From a virus: a DNA stretch of 64,000 bases. Position 1 is the stretch's first letter; the number at the start of each line of letters is the position of its first letter. A model generated the notes under the pieces. It searched no databases and was not told the DNA's origin. It worked only from the letters and a program-made list of their open reading frames with translations. The DNA is taken from positions 102,451-166,450 of IMG/VR virus record IMGVR_UViG_3300031251_000002; one strand, written 5' to 3'. A program made the position numbers and the translations under genes. This document shows positions 27,558 through 35,682 of this stretch, piece by piece.

Positions 27558-28495
27558 TCCAGCCGATTGTTAAACTTGTCTCGCGGTATGCGAAGCCGAC
27601 CCTCTACAACGAGGGGGCAGAACTGGCTGTGCCTTGCCCGTACCATGAGCATGGCCGCGATCCCGGCAAGAAGCTTTGGATCAACGTCAACAAGCGGGTC
27701 TGGATCTGTTACAAGTGCGACGAGAAGGGCACCTTCCGTCAGCTTCTTCGGAAGTTCCGGGAGGTCAAGCCGCAAGCATTCGCTGACCTGTCGCCAGAGG
27801 CTCTGGATGCCCTTTCTGAGCCTACAGAAGCCCCTACAGGCCCTGTCGAGCATCCCGGCTACACCGCCAAGCTGCCGACCGAGTTTGAGCCTCTATGGGG
27901 CCGCGTTTCGGATACGTGGGGCCTGAAAGCACTTAAGTACCTGAGGGGTAGAGGGTTAGAGGATTCGACCATCGAACTGTACCGAATCGGCTTCTGCAAG
28001 TATGGCGAGTACGCCTACCGGGTCATCGTGCCGACTTACGAGGAAGGCCGACTGGTCTACTGGCTGGGCCGTGACTTCACCGGGAAGCAGGAGAAGAAGG
28101 TCATGAACCCGAGCAAGACCCTGTGCGGGGTTGGCTCCAAGGAGTGGGTGTTCAACCTGAACGTTGCCATGGACTATCGTGATCTGGTGATTTGCGAAGG
28201 CGTCTTCGACGCGATTGCAACCGGCTTGCGGGCCGTTGCTCTGTTTGGGAAGCACGCGAGCGAGATCCAGTTGTCGAAAATTCGGCGGATCCCGTTCCGC
28301 TCTGTAACAATGCTTCTGGATGCCGATGCAGCGCGAGACGCCGAGAAGCTGGCAGACACGTTCTTACGACTTCCGAGTGTGGTTCCGTGTCCGGAGGTTC
28401 GTATCGCTACCCTGCCACTGGGCGATCCAAACAGTGTGCCGCTGGAGATTGTTAGTAAGGCGTTGCTCGATGCGCGTGTCATAGTAGGTATTTGA
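27554..28495 (+). CDS. DnaG-type DNA primase
   Basis: 313 aa. An N-terminal zinc ribbon has CPYHEHGRD and CYKCDEKG. The TOPRIM catalytic fold has the conserved Glu in LVICEGVFDAIATGLRAVALFG and the DxD in MLLDADAARD. It makes RNA primers together with the DnaB-like helicase encoded just upstream. Length is about that of compact phage primases such as T4 gp61. The stop overlaps the next ATG (TGATG). Confidence 0.85.
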   Translation: MIQPIVKLVSRYAKPTLYNEGAELAVPCPYHEHGRDPGKKLWINVNKRVWICYKCDEKGTFRQLLRKFREVKPQAFADLSPEALDALSEPTEAPTGPVEHPGYTAKLPTEFEPLWGRVSDTWGLKALKYLRGRGLEDSTIELYRIGFCKYGEYAYRVIVPTYEEGRLVYWLGRDFTGKQEKKVMNPSKTLCGVGSKEWVFNLNVAMDYRDLVICEGVFDAIATGLRAVALFGKHASEIQLSKIRRIPFRSVTMLLDADAARDAEKLADTFLRLPSVVPCPEVRIATLPLGDPNSVPLEIVSKALLDARVIVGI

Positions 28496-30972
28496 TGGCA
28501 AAGTGGGAAGCTCCGGAAGGTGTTCGGTGCGACAAGTGCGAGCTATGCACTATCGCTGAGTCCATCAAGATCGAGGGACAAGGCCCGGACGACGCCAAGA
28601 TCATGTTCGTTGGTGGCCCGCCCGGTGTCGTAGAGAACGCCCACAACGCGCCGTTCCGGGGAATGTACAACGCTGAGTTCTCATCGGCGCTGAAAGCGGC
28701 TGGGGAGCGGCGGAGCGCCGTCTACGTGACACACGTAATCAAGTGTCAGGGGCCGGGAAGGAAGGCTTATCTTGACGCTTGCCGCGAGCATTTGAACGAG
28801 GAGATCCTGCGTATCAAGCCCAAGGCGATTGTTACCATCGGTGCGCTCGCTCTCCGTGGGCTGTTTGGTGCGGACGCCAAGATGAACAAGTACCGGGGAC
28901 GGATCAAGCCGATTACGATTGGCGAGTTTACGACCAAGGTATTCCCGACCTATGACATCAACGCCATCCTCGCCGGGGACACGGAGAAGCGGAAGTCCAT
29001 CATCCGGGACTTCAAGCGGGCTGTTGACTGGGCAGATGATGTTCTAGAAGCCTTCAACGACGAGAAGATGAAAGAGTTTGAAGTCATTACGTGCGAGTCG
29101 GACAAAGAGCTTCGTTCAGCGGTAGATTTGATCCTTGAGCGGCCTAAGATTGTCATTGATACAGAAACTCGGGGCAAGGACATCGGGACGGCGGGCTTCT
29201 TGGTTACTCTACAGGTCGGAGTTTCTAAGACAGAGGCTATCGTCATCCCGGTCAACCATCCGGAGTCGAAGCTGACCCCTGCTGTTGTGAAGAAAGAGGT
29301 CCGTCGCCTGTTTCGCCAGTACGAAGGCCGTGTGATCGCACACAACGGCAAGTTCGATCAGGAGGCGATCTGGACGCTGACCGGTGAGATTCCACGCTTG
29401 TCGTTCGATACGATGGTGGCGCACAACCTTGTTACGGGTGACAGCACTGGTAACGATCTGAAGTCCATGACTTGGAAGTACACGAACTTTGGCGGCTACG
29501 AGGACGAAGCGGCACCTCTGATGGAAGCGGCTGAGTACGACACCGCCAAGGCCTCTCTGGCTCCGTTGGCGAAGTACGGCGGTCTGGATACGATAGCGAC
29601 GTATCGAATTGCCAATGCCCTGCGGCGAGAGATCAAGGAGATGGGCGAACGCCCCGTCTACCTCATGGCGATGATGGCTTCCCTCAGCACGGTCATGAGC
29701 AAGGTCGAGGTCAGTGGAATTCGTGTCAACTGGGACTTCTTGACCGAGTACGAGAAGGAACTGAAAGAGCGTCGAGCGCAGATCGAGGAGGAGATTCGCA
29801 TTCTGGCCGGGAAGGAGATCCTTCTGACCGAGCGCGATCTGGAGATTGAGAAGTTCAGCTTTGCTTCCAACAAGCACCTGTCTCACCTGCTGTACAAGCG
29901 GATGGGTATCGAAGCAACCGTTACGACTGCCAAGGGCCATGCGTCTGTTTCCAAGGCCGCGCTGGTGACAATCAAGCATCCGGTTGCCGAGCTTTTGCGG
30001 GAGTATTCGGGGATCGCTCAGAACCTCAAGATGTACGTCGAAGCGTACCCGAAGTGGCGCTGGAAGGATCGCATCCGCCCTCAGTACAGTCTTATTCGGT
30101 TCACGGACACGGACACCGGGGCTGAGACAGGGACGCGCTCTGGCCGATTCAGTTCCAACCACCCGAACATCCAGCAGTTGCCCAAGGAGTCTAAGGGCAA
30201 GATCAGAAAGATTCTCCTGCCGGATGACGAGGATTCGATCATCGGGGACGTTGACTTCAACCAGCTTGAGCTTCGTGTCGCTGCGATGTACTGTCAGGAC
30301 AGCGACATGGTTAACTTCTTCAACGGGGACGGCGACTATCATGCGTTCGTTGCCAGCGAGCTTCTGGGCATCCGTCTGGATAAGGTAACAAAGGAGCAGC
30401 GTCAGATTGGGAAGGCGCTGAACTTCTCCATCCTGTACGGAGCCGGTCCGGACAAGATCGCCATGATGCTGGGTGTAGACGTTGAGCGGGCGAAGGGGTA
30501 TCTGGAGCAGTATTTCGAGCGCTTCCCGGCGATCATGAAGTGGAAGAATCAGGTCGAGGCGTTCGTCCGCAAGAAGGGCTATGTGGATACGCTGTTCGGT
30601 CGGCGTCGGTCCATGCCGGATGTCTACTCCGATGATCGTGCCCGTCAGTTCCGTGCGCTCCGTGCGGCTGTTAACCACACCTGTCAGTCCGCTGGCGCAG
30701 ACCTTTGCTATACGGCAATTGTTAACGTCCACAAGTTCCTTACCGAGAACAAGCTGAAGACGCGGATGCTGTTCACGGTTCATGACTCAGTAACATTCTC
30801 GGTTCCGTTGTCAGAGGTTACTTTGATCCCGGAGATTCAGAAGACGATGGAAAATTCCGGCCTCGACTTCATCGAAGCGACTGGAGTTCGCATCAAAGTG
30901 GACGCCAAGATTGGGTTGGACTTTGGGGATTTGGTGGACTATAAACAGGGAATCAAAGAGCTTGGCCTATGA
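28495..30972 (+). CDS. DNA polymerase I-family replicase with N-terminal uracil-DNA-glycosylase-like domain
   Basis: 825 aa from ATG 28495. Residues 1-190 are UDG-like: CDKCELC at the start, KIMFVGGPPGVVENAHNAPF, then IVTIGALALRGLFG. The family catalytic residues look altered. Residues about 195-380 are a DnaQ-like 3'-5' exonuclease (IVIDTETRGKD, IAHNGKFDQEAIW, FDTMVAHNL, LDTIATYRI). The C-terminal polymerase has FNQLELRVAAMY, RQIGKALNFSILYG and LFTVHDSVTF. A UDG-like/Exo/PolA fusion is known from SPO1-like phages. The gene sits in the replisome operon. Confidence 0.9.
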   Translation: MAKWEAPEGVRCDKCELCTIAESIKIEGQGPDDAKIMFVGGPPGVVENAHNAPFRGMYNAEFSSALKAAGERRSAVYVTHVIKCQGPGRKAYLDACREHLNEEILRIKPKAIVTIGALALRGLFGADAKMNKYRGRIKPITIGEFTTKVFPTYDINAILAGDTEKRKSIIRDFKRAVDWADDVLEAFNDEKMKEFEVITCESDKELRSAVDLILERPKIVIDTETRGKDIGTAGFLVTLQVGVSKTEAIVIPVNHPESKLTPAVVKKEVRRLFRQYEGRVIAHNGKFDQEAIWTLTGEIPRLSFDTMVAHNLVTGDSTGNDLKSMTWKYTNFGGYEDEAAPLMEAAEYDTAKASLAPLAKYGGLDTIATYRIANALRREIKEMGERPVYLMAMMASLSTVMSKVEVSGIRVNWDFLTEYEKELKERRAQIEEEIRILAGKEILLTERDLEIEKFSFASNKHLSHLLYKRMGIEATVTTAKGHASVSKAALVTIKHPVAELLREYSGIAQNLKMYVEAYPKWRWKDRIRPQYSLIRFTDTDTGAETGTRSGRFSSNHPNIQQLPKESKGKIRKILLPDDEDSIIGDVDFNQLELRVAAMYCQDSDMVNFFNGDGDYHAFVASELLGIRLDKVTKEQRQIGKALNFSILYGAGPDKIAMMLGVDVERAKGYLEQYFERFPAIMKWKNQVEAFVRKKGYVDTLFGRRRSMPDVYSDDRARQFRALRAAVNHTCQSAGADLCYTAIVNVHKFLTENKLKTRMLFTVHDSVTFSVPLSEVTLIPEIQKTMENSGLDFIEATGVRIKVDAKIGLDFGDLVDYKQGIKELGL

Positions 30973-31541
30973 CAGACGAAACCTACGACACGCCGAACCA
31001 GCGCTTCTCTTGTACGCTGGAGGGCCGTAAGTACGTTCTGGATGTCAAAGCTGACCTTGCGATTACTCCCAGCACTTTCAATGTCTGCCTGATGCGTCAG
31101 GCCGCGCTTCTGGGCTTCTACGCCGGTCTGTACCGGACAGCGGACCGGGTGGTGCGGAAGCTGGAAGACGACATTGACATCCAGACGGCCCAGTGGCGGA
31201 TCGCGGCTCGCTCCGCGCATCCTGAGGCCAAGACCGAGAAGGCCATCGAGGATCTCATCAAGACCGAACCCGCCTATCGGTTCCTTCGGGAGACGCTCTC
31301 TGAGGAGACCTACAAGCGGGACTTCCTGAAGGACATCGTAACGGCCTTCCGTGATCGCACTCAGATGCTCATGAAGATTGGAGCCAAGCTGCGAGACGAG
31401 TGGGCGATTGATGAGCTTTCGGGCCGTGACATGACCGTAAAGGGAGGCGACATCCATAGAGAAAAAGTTCGACAGTCAGCGTTATCAGCAGAGCAGCAAG
31501 CGGATAGGTTACGTAACAGAAACGGTAAAAAGGAGGAGTGA
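30969..31541 (+). CDS. Candidate UvsY-like recombination mediator
   Basis: 190 aa, ATGA-coupled to the polymerase. Helical, with a central region DIDIQTAQWRIAARSAHPEAKTEKAIEDLI and a signature-like VTAFRDRTQMLMKIGAKLRDEW. Phage proteins with this last pattern commonly sit beside SSB and RecA genes. The gene is followed by gp32-like SSB and RecA, the trio that T4 uvsY serves by loading RecA on SSB-coated DNA. The functional call is inference from context and fold. Confidence 0.45.
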   Translation: MTDETYDTPNQRFSCTLEGRKYVLDVKADLAITPSTFNVCLMRQAALLGFYAGLYRTADRVVRKLEDDIDIQTAQWRIAARSAHPEAKTEKAIEDLIKTEPAYRFLRETLSEETYKRDFLKDIVTAFRDRTQMLMKIGAKLRDEWAIDELSGRDMTVKGGDIHREKVRQSALSAEQQADRLRNRNGKKEE

Positions 31542-32491
31542 TGCCCGTAGATAGGAAGGCTCTAGCAAAGGCACAGGCAGAAGTGGACAACGCTCAAGGG
31601 GGCGTCAAGTTCTGGAAGACCAAGGAGGGGCGGAGCAAGTTCCGTCTCATCGTGGACTGGCCGGGAAACAACGGTGTCTACTTCCGTGATGTGGCCACCC
31701 ACTACAAGGTCGGTCCGGAGAAGAAGTCGATCACCTGCACCAAGATGACCTCCACGCTCGCCAAGCAGAGCGGCAAGGAGTGCTATCTGTGCGACAAGGT
31801 TCTGGAGTTGATGTCCAGTGAGGACGAGAGCGCTCAGGCAGCAGGTAAGGAGCTTCGCGCTACGACCCGCTACCTGATGAACATCTTCGTTCGCAACACG
31901 GGGACCGAAGGTGGGGGACTCAAGATCGGGCAGTTCCCGCGCACGGTTCACGAAGCCATCTACGAGTTCGTCTTCAATCCGGAGGATCACGGCGAGATCA
32001 CGGATCTCATCGAGGGCAACGACATCATCGTGGAGCGCAAGGGGTCTGGACTGGACACGAAGTACAAGGTGTCGCTGGCCAAGATCGCTTCCCCGCTCAG
32101 CACGAACGAGCGGGAGATCAAGCAGGTTCTGGAACAGGCCGTTGATCTCAACAGGTTCATCAACTTCACTGACGAAGAGACGATGCGGGCTGCGTTCGGT
32201 GGTGACGACGAAGAGGAAGAGGTCGCTAAGGAGCGCAAGCGCACTCCGGTAGCGGTTGATGACGATGAGGACGAGACTCCCGCTGAGGGGGCGTCGGAAG
32301 ACGATGACGAGGAGCCGACCCCGCCGGTCAAGAAAAAGAAGAAGCCCGCCCCGGCTCCAGTCGATGATGATGACGATGAGGCATCTGAAGACTCGGATGA
32401 CGAAGATGAGGACGACCCCCCGGTGAAGAAGGCTAAGGCTGCTCCCGCAACGGCTACGCTCGCCGGTTTGCGGTCTCGATTGGGGCGGTAA
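31541..32491 (+). CDS. Single-stranded DNA-binding protein, gp32-like
   Basis: 316 aa from ATG 31541 with strong SD AGGAGG. The core includes FWKTKEGRSKFRLIVDWPG and a metal-binding cluster CTKM...ECYLCDKV like the zinc site of T4 gp32. From about residue 230 the protein is a long low-complexity tail alternating acidic runs (DDDEDE, EDDDEE) and Lys/Pro patches (PVKKKKKPAPAP). Acidic C-tails of SSBs recruit replication and repair partners. The tail is much longer than in gp32. A terminator follows. Confidence 0.8.
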   Translation: MPVDRKALAKAQAEVDNAQGGVKFWKTKEGRSKFRLIVDWPGNNGVYFRDVATHYKVGPEKKSITCTKMTSTLAKQSGKECYLCDKVLELMSSEDESAQAAGKELRATTRYLMNIFVRNTGTEGGGLKIGQFPRTVHEAIYEFVFNPEDHGEITDLIEGNDIIVERKGSGLDTKYKVSLAKIASPLSTNEREIKQVLEQAVDLNRFINFTDEETMRAAFGGDDEEEEVAKERKRTPVAVDDDEDETPAEGASEDDDEEPTPPVKKKKKPAPAPVDDDDDEASEDSDDEDEDDPPVKKAKAAPATATLAGLRSRLGR

Positions 32492-32517
32492 TCCCGTACC
32501 GGCCTGATCCTAGGTTT

Positions 32518-32550
32518 GCCGGTTCCTAACAAAAACCGGCGCTTTAATTT
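32518..32550 (+). terminator. Hairpin terminator between SSB and RecA genes
   Basis: GCCGGTT (32518-32524) pairs with AACCGGC (32534-32540), followed by GCTTTAATTT. The T tract is short, so partial read-through is likely. Confidence 0.6.
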
Positions 32551-32559
32551 GGAGGAGCA

Positions 32560-33651
32560 GTGGCGAAGAAGGCGAAAGCTGTATCTGTTGACCTGAAGAA
32601 GATCCTCAAGGCGATGCAGGGGGACTTCTCCGACACGCTTGGAATGCTGGGTGACGGTGACGGACCTACCTCCCTCGCACCGAGCCGCATCCCTACGGGA
32701 GCTATCAATCTGGATTGGGCTACGGGAGGCGGGATTCCGACTGGCCGGATCGTGGAACTGTACTCGCGCAAGGAGTCGGAGGGAAAGTCCACACTCGCCT
32801 GTACGGTCATGAAGGAAGCCCAGAAGATGGGCGCGATGTGCTTGTACCTCGACCCGGAGCGGTCTTCGCTGGCTACCCGTCTGATCAAGCTTGGTCTGGA
32901 CAAGGCTAACCTCGCGTACGGCCAGCCTACGTCCGTTGAGAATTCGTTCGGCATGGCGGATAGCTTCATCAAGAAGACGCGGGACGCAGGTCACAAGGGC
33001 CACATCGTTGTTGTCCTTGACTCGATTGCGGCCATGGACACGGAGCAGCAGCTTGAAGCGGATAAGCAGCAGGTTGCCTCTTTGGCTCGCGCCATGTCAT
33101 CGAATCTCAAACCCCTGAACAAGACTGTCGCTGACTACGATGCAGTCTTTCTGGCTACGAATCAGGTCCGTCAGAACATCGGTGTCCGCTACGGCGAGAC
33201 GCTGATCACTCCCGGCGGTATGGCGCTGAAGTTCTACTCCTCGATGCGGATCGAGCTTCGACGGCTGAGCAAAATCTACGACACGGCCAAGGGCGACAAG
33301 ACGCAGATTGGGATCGAGGTTCGGGCCACGATCAAGAAGTCCAAAGTCGGCATGCCGTTCCTCGCGGCGGATATCAACGTCATGTTCGCAACCGGGATTG
33401 ATCCGGCTGCGGCTGCATTCAACTTCGCGCTCCAGCGGCACCTGATTACCAAAGAAGGCAATAGCTTCATCTTCAAGGGAATGAAGAAGACGTTTGTCCG
33501 CGCCAAGTTTGGTGAGTACCTCGCTGAACATCCGGAGCTTGAGTCGAAGATTTACGCTGAACTGGACACGGCGCTGACTGAGGTTACCAACGTCTCCCTT
33601 GAGACCGGTGAGGACGACGAAGAGGAGACTTCAGAGGTGGGCGATGAGTAA
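32560..33651 (+). CDS. recA: RecA/UvsX-like recombinase
   Basis: 363 aa from GTG with SD GGAGGA. Walker A region is IVELYSRKESEGKSTLACTV (canonical RecA has GPESSGKTT), with LYLDPERS, the Walker B HIVVVLDSIAAMDTE and the loop region FLATNQVRQNIGVRYGE...TPGGMALKFYSS. It catalyses strand exchange in phage recombination and recombination-primed replication with SSB and the UvsY-like candidate. The C-terminus is acidic (ETGEDDEEETSEVGDE). It overlaps the next gene by eight bases. Confidence 0.85.
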   Translation: MAKKAKAVSVDLKKILKAMQGDFSDTLGMLGDGDGPTSLAPSRIPTGAINLDWATGGGIPTGRIVELYSRKESEGKSTLACTVMKEAQKMGAMCLYLDPERSSLATRLIKLGLDKANLAYGQPTSVENSFGMADSFIKKTRDAGHKGHIVVVLDSIAAMDTEQQLEADKQQVASLARAMSSNLKPLNKTVADYDAVFLATNQVRQNIGVRYGETLITPGGMALKFYSSMRIELRRLSKIYDTAKGDKTQIGIEVRATIKKSKVGMPFLAADINVMFATGIDPAAAAFNFALQRHLITKEGNSFIFKGMKKTFVRAKFGEYLAEHPELESKIYAELDTALTEVTNVSLETGEDDEEETSEVGDE

Positions 33652-34060
33652 ATGGTATGAGACCACTGATGATCGTGGGCGAGAAAAGGCTTTTGTAAAG
33701 AAGATCGAAGAACGCTGTGCAGCGAAACTGGAACGCATCGGTGGACGCGAGTATGGGAACTATTGGGTGCGTGATGAAAAGGGATGCATTGCGATTGCAG
33801 ATGTTAGAACACGCACCTGTAGCGTCTCCAAGTTCGGAACCCTGATAGTTAATCAAGATCGCTTTGAGCGGGTGAACGCTCTTGCCGACAAACAATCAGT
33901 GCCATACCTTATATTTTGTCGCTGGAAAGACTTCGACGGCTTCTATCGGACTAAGCGAGAGGACTTGATGTCAAGTTTGGGAGGGCGATTCGACAGAAAC
34001 GACGAAAAAGACTACTGTCCAGTATACAAAATCAGTATCAAGAAGTTTGAAAGGGTATGA
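33644..34060 (+). CDS. Hypothetical protein in a mobile-looking cassette
   Basis: 138 aa; start ATG 33644 lies inside the end of recA (GAGGTGGGCG before it). Sequence has alternating acidic/basic strands, CIAIADVRTRTCSVSKFG and IFCRWKDFDGFYRTKREDL, with a fold that could be a PD-(D/E)XK-like nuclease but without a complete motif. It looks AT-richer than flanking replication genes and is directly followed by an HNH nuclease, so it may have arrived with it. Confidence 0.5.
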   Translation: MSKWYETTDDRGREKAFVKKIEERCAAKLERIGGREYGNYWVRDEKGCIAIADVRTRTCSVSKFGTLIVNQDRFERVNALADKQSVPYLIFCRWKDFDGFYRTKREDLMSSLGGRFDRNDEKDYCPVYKISIKKFERV

Positions 34061-34085
34061 AGTGGCTACTCTCCTAGGAGAAGCG

Positions 34086-34520
34086 ATGAAACGAAGAAAC
34101 TTCTGGGCTAAAGTGGATGTTCGTGGTCCAGAAGAGTGTTGGCCGTGGAAACGCGCCACCACAAAGGGATACGGGGTTATTCGTTTCAAAGGTAGAAACC
34201 AATATGCTCATCGTGTTGCTTGGGAGTTCACACGGGAGTTAGAGAACGGTTCCATTCCGTCTAACATGTTTGTTTGTCATAAGTGTGACAACCCGCCGTG
34301 CTGTAATCCGGCTCATTTGTTTCTAGGTACTCACGCCGAAAATCTTAAAGACGCCGCCGAGAAGAAACGTTTCACTAATCGGCCAAACCGTAAGTTAACC
34401 TATACGCAGAGAGAGAAGATTAGAAAACGCTACCGCACTGGAAAGTGGACACAGGAAAGACTCGCGGAAGAGTATCAAGTGAGCCGTACCTTGATAGAAC
34501 GAGTTGTTAATGAGTGCTAA
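34086..34520 (+). CDS. HNH homing endonuclease with C-terminal HTH
   Basis: 144 aa from ATG 34086, chosen for the AGGAG seven bases upstream. HNH core: YAHRVAWEF, then CHKCDNPPCCNPAHLFLGTHAENLKD, the HNH_3 pattern with paired Cys and catalytic His. The C-terminus (LTYTQREKIRKRYRTGKWTQERLAEEY then SRTLIERVV) is a helix-turn-helix that would direct target binding. AT-rich relative to recA and sbcD. It overlaps the start of sbcD by 11 bases. Confidence 0.85.
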   Translation: MKRRNFWAKVDVRGPEECWPWKRATTKGYGVIRFKGRNQYAHRVAWEFTRELENGSIPSNMFVCHKCDNPPCCNPAHLFLGTHAENLKDAAEKKRFTNRPNRKLTYTQREKIRKRYRTGKWTQERLAEEYQVSRTLIERVVNEC

Positions 34521-35682
34521 TTCATGCTTGGTGATATCAGATTCTCACTATCACAACTTCCCGTCCTTTGGGGGGCAGCGGATCCCGGAAGGAACAGCGA
34601 TTCAGGACGAGCAGTCCGGGGACTCGCGCTTTCCGGGTTGCAACCAGAGGGCGGTGCGCCTCTTCAACGCGACTGAGCGGGCGTTCGCGTACGCCAAGAA
34701 GAGGGACATCAAGACGGTCTTCCATCTGGGCGACATGTTCCACACGAAGGCCAACGTCCCTCTTGCCGTCCTGAACGGCGCTACCAAGGTTTTCCTGAGC
34801 GGTCGAGCGATGGGCCTGAACTTCTACGCCCTACCCGGTAATCACGACTACGCCGGGAAGTCGCCGCGTTGGACGACCCTGCACACGCTGTTTCCCATGT
34901 ACGACCTGAAGACGAGTCAGGCACCGGACCTTCGCCTGATTACTATCGGGGAGTACGTTCTCGCGGCAGTCATGGTGCCGTACATGTCTTCCAAGGCGTC
35001 GATTCTAGAGGCCCTGTCTGACTTGTGCCCGCGAGTCGCCGCTGCTCTGGAAGACGGCTCAGCAACCCACTCGGCGCTGTTCATGCACACCTCCGTTGAC
35101 GGGGCGACTGTAGGCCCGCATGAGTACGTCATGCGCGAAGGCTTGAAGATGAGCGAGATTCCGTTCGCGTACTTCAACACCGTGATCTCGGGGCACTACC
35201 ATAAGCATCAGCGAATGCTGCGCGGGGAAGACGAGTTCATCTATGCCGGTGCGATTGCTCAGCACAACTTCGGGGAGCGGGACTACACGCCCGGTTACCT
35301 CCGTCTCGACCTGACTCCAGAGGGCATTGATGTGGTTCAGGTCGAGAACAAGAAGACGCCCCGCTTTCATTCGTTGGTCTGCACGACCCGCGAGGAACTA
35401 GAGGCTGTCGCTGAGGAACTGAAGACGGCTGAGACCCCGGACTACGTACACATTGACTGGCAGGGCGATGTGTATCCTAATGATGTTGAGCTTCCTGAAG
35501 AGTGGGTCATTGTCGAGAAGGCTCATACCAGTGCGCTGGTCAAGCCGAGAATCGAAGTCAGCTTAACGAAGGATACGCCAGAGACACTGGTGGACAAGTA
35601 CGTTGCTATGACAGCCGACCCGGAAGATTACAAAAACTTCGTTGATCTTGGACTGGAGATCATCCATGGCGGGGACGAATGA
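34510..35682 (+). CDS. sbcD: SbcD/Mre11-like nuclease subunit (T4 gp47-like)
   Basis: 390 aa from ATG 34510. Calcineurin-like metallophosphoesterase motifs: LVISDSHYHN, VFHLGDMFHTKA, LPGNHDY and VISGHYHKH supply the two-metal site. The following gene is SbcC. Together they trim DNA ends for recombination, as T4 gp46/gp47. The start lies within the tail of the inserted HNH gene, so its original upstream context has been replaced. ATGA overlap with sbcC. Confidence 0.85.
   Translation: MSANSCLVISDSHYHNFPSFGGQRIPEGTAIQDEQSGDSRFPGCNQRAVRLFNATERAFAYAKKRDIKTVFHLGDMFHTKANVPLAVLNGATKVFLSGRAMGLNFYALPGNHDYAGKSPRWTTLHTLFPMYDLKTSQAPDLRLITIGEYVLAAVMVPYMSSKASILEALSDLCPRVAAALEDGSATHSALFMHTSVDGATVGPHEYVMREGLKMSEIPFAYFNTVISGHYHKHQRMLRGEDEFIYAGAIAQHNFGERDYTPGYLRLDLTPEGIDVVQVENKKTPRFHSLVCTTREELEAVAEELKTAETPDYVHIDWQGDVYPNDVELPEEWVIVEKAHTSALVKPRIEVSLTKDTPETLVDKYVAMTADPEDYKNFVDLGLEIIHGGDE

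Noticed and set aside
29209-30783. 524-codon open frame on the minus strand
   Set aside because: Antisense shadow of the DNA polymerase gene; no motif and low-complexity composition.
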